Origin: an uncultured SAR116 cluster alpha proteobacterium
Lineage (GTDB): Bacteria > Pseudomonadota > Alphaproteobacteria > Puniceispirillales > Puniceispirillaceae
Assembly: GCA_902520575.1 (NCBI GenBank)
Contig: CABYOG010000052.1
Coordinates: forward strand, 1-5,996
Length of the DNA stretch: 5,996 nucleotides
Direction of reading: 5' to 3'
The notes below the pieces were generated by a model, which was not told where the DNA came from, ran no database searches, and saw only the letters and a program-made list of their open reading frames with translations. Position 1 is the first letter of the stretch; each line of letters begins with the position of its first letter. The position numbers were made by a program, and so were the translations under genes. Shown here piece after piece: positions 5,409 through 5,996 of the stretch.

Positions 5409-5996
5409 ATGGTGACAGCACAGACAGACGAATTTCTGCCTCAAAAAGCCAAATTGGTCATGGCCTTACGTGCGCAGGCGGTAATGAACGCAAAGATATT
5501 GTCAGCTATTGAACAGACACCCCGCGAAAAATTTGTCCCTGAACATCTCAAAGCGCATGCTTATGAAAATGCTTCATTGCCCATCGGTAATGGGCAGACT
5601 ATAAGTCAGCCATATATTGTCGCCAAAATGACTGAATATCTGGAGTTAAACAAACGCCACAGCGTTCTGGAAATCGGCACTGGAAGCGGGTACCAGGCCG
5701 CGATTTTGGCCTGTCTTGTCAGGCGCGTTTACACAATGGAACGACTTCGTCCTTTGTTAGTTCAAGCTGAAGCTAGATGTAAACAGTTGCAATTATCAAA
5801 CATAATTTACCGTCATGCTGATGGTAATAAAGGTTGGCCCGAAGCCGCTCCTTTTGACCGTATCATCATTACCTGTCAGACAGAAAAAGTTCCCACTTTT
5901 CTTCTAGATCAGCTAAAGGTTGGCGGAATCCTTGTTGCACCTGTCGGCCCATCTGGTCAGGAAGAATTGTTTCGTGTAAAACGAAAAGAAAACGGG
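5409..5996 (+). CDS. pcm: Protein-L-isoaspartate O-methyltransferase (3' end missing)
   Basis: The first 196 residues of a cytoplasmic SAM-dependent methyltransferase that marks damaged L-isoaspartyl residues for repair; family members are about 210-220 residues, so some 20 are cut off by the window edge. Signs are FVPEHLKAHAYENASLPIG (42-60), GNGQTISQPYIVAKM (60-74), SAM-binding motif I VLEIGTGSGYQAAILA (86-101), the acidic residue closing the next strand at Glu111, and the C-terminal strand GGILVAPVG (172-180). The segment after the FDRIII strand, usually TAA..xIP, reads TCQTEKVP (155-162), a small departure. I chose the ATG at 5409, 9 nt after surE, because the N-terminal helix DEFLPQKAKLVMALRAQAV aligns with family expectation; GTG 5412 and ATG 5460 are alternatives. 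No good Shine-Dalgarno sequence is near 5409 (the purine-rich GAGAAAGA at 5385-5392 is 16 nt away), suggesting translation by reinitiation from surE. It is the usual partner of surE. Confidence 0.94.
   Translation, partial: MVTAQTDEFLPQKAKLVMALRAQAVMNAKILSAIEQTPREKFVPEHLKAHAYENASLPIGNGQTISQPYIVAKMTEYLELNKRHSVLEIGTGSGYQAAILACLVRRVYTMERLRPLLVQAEARCKQLQLSNIIYRHADGNKGWPEAAPFDRIIITCQTEKVPTFLLDQLKVGGILVAPVGPSGQEELFRVKRKENG

Overview
This window is a stretch of bacterial chromosome with every gene on the + strand. Protein signatures (an RRRTPGRP-type ScpB, the TatA/TatB N-termini, a SerRS starting MHDIR) and the gene order scpB-tatA-tatB-tatC-serS-surE-pcm are those of an alphaproteobacterium. Base composition by eye is about mid-forties percent G+C, low for the terrestrial high-GC members of the class. 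This would fit one of the leaner marine lineages, for example SAR116-like, but that placement is inference and I cannot fix a genus.

Layout: the window opens inside scpB (chromosome-segregation protein B; its 5' part lies upstream). After a 41-nt gap comes a complete FbpC-like ABC-transporter ATPase starting with GTG. A 109-nt spacer follows, holding a candidate sigma-70-type promoter, and then the complete twin-arginine translocase set tatA, tatB, tatC. tatB and tatC overlap by one base. About 70 nt later comes serS (seryl-tRNA synthetase), followed after 5 nt by surE (5'/3'-nucleotidase) and after 9 nt by pcm (protein-L-isoaspartate O-methyltransferase), which runs off the right edge. No stretch over about 110 nt lacks a gene. 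I see no rRNA, tRNA, insertion sequence, CRISPR array or convincing rho-independent terminator.

How the genes fit together: TatA, TatB and TatC make one complete machine exporting folded proteins across the inner membrane. SerRS is a core translation enzyme, and SurE and Pcm are the familiar stationary-phase survival and protein-repair pair. ScpB works with ScpA and SMC in chromosome organisation. The one gene not belonging to the usual conserved block is the ABC ATPase between scpB and tatA; no permease or binding-protein partner is present in this window.

I find no wholly new system. The points most worth a second look are the TatA protein (a histone-H1-like Lys/Ala tail behind an acidic block, and an altered FG hinge), the same GACCTTTT word placed just upstream of the ribosome binding sites of both tatA and tatB, the lone ABC ATPase, and the surE/pcm junction, which is in one frame with no clear ribosome binding site for pcm.
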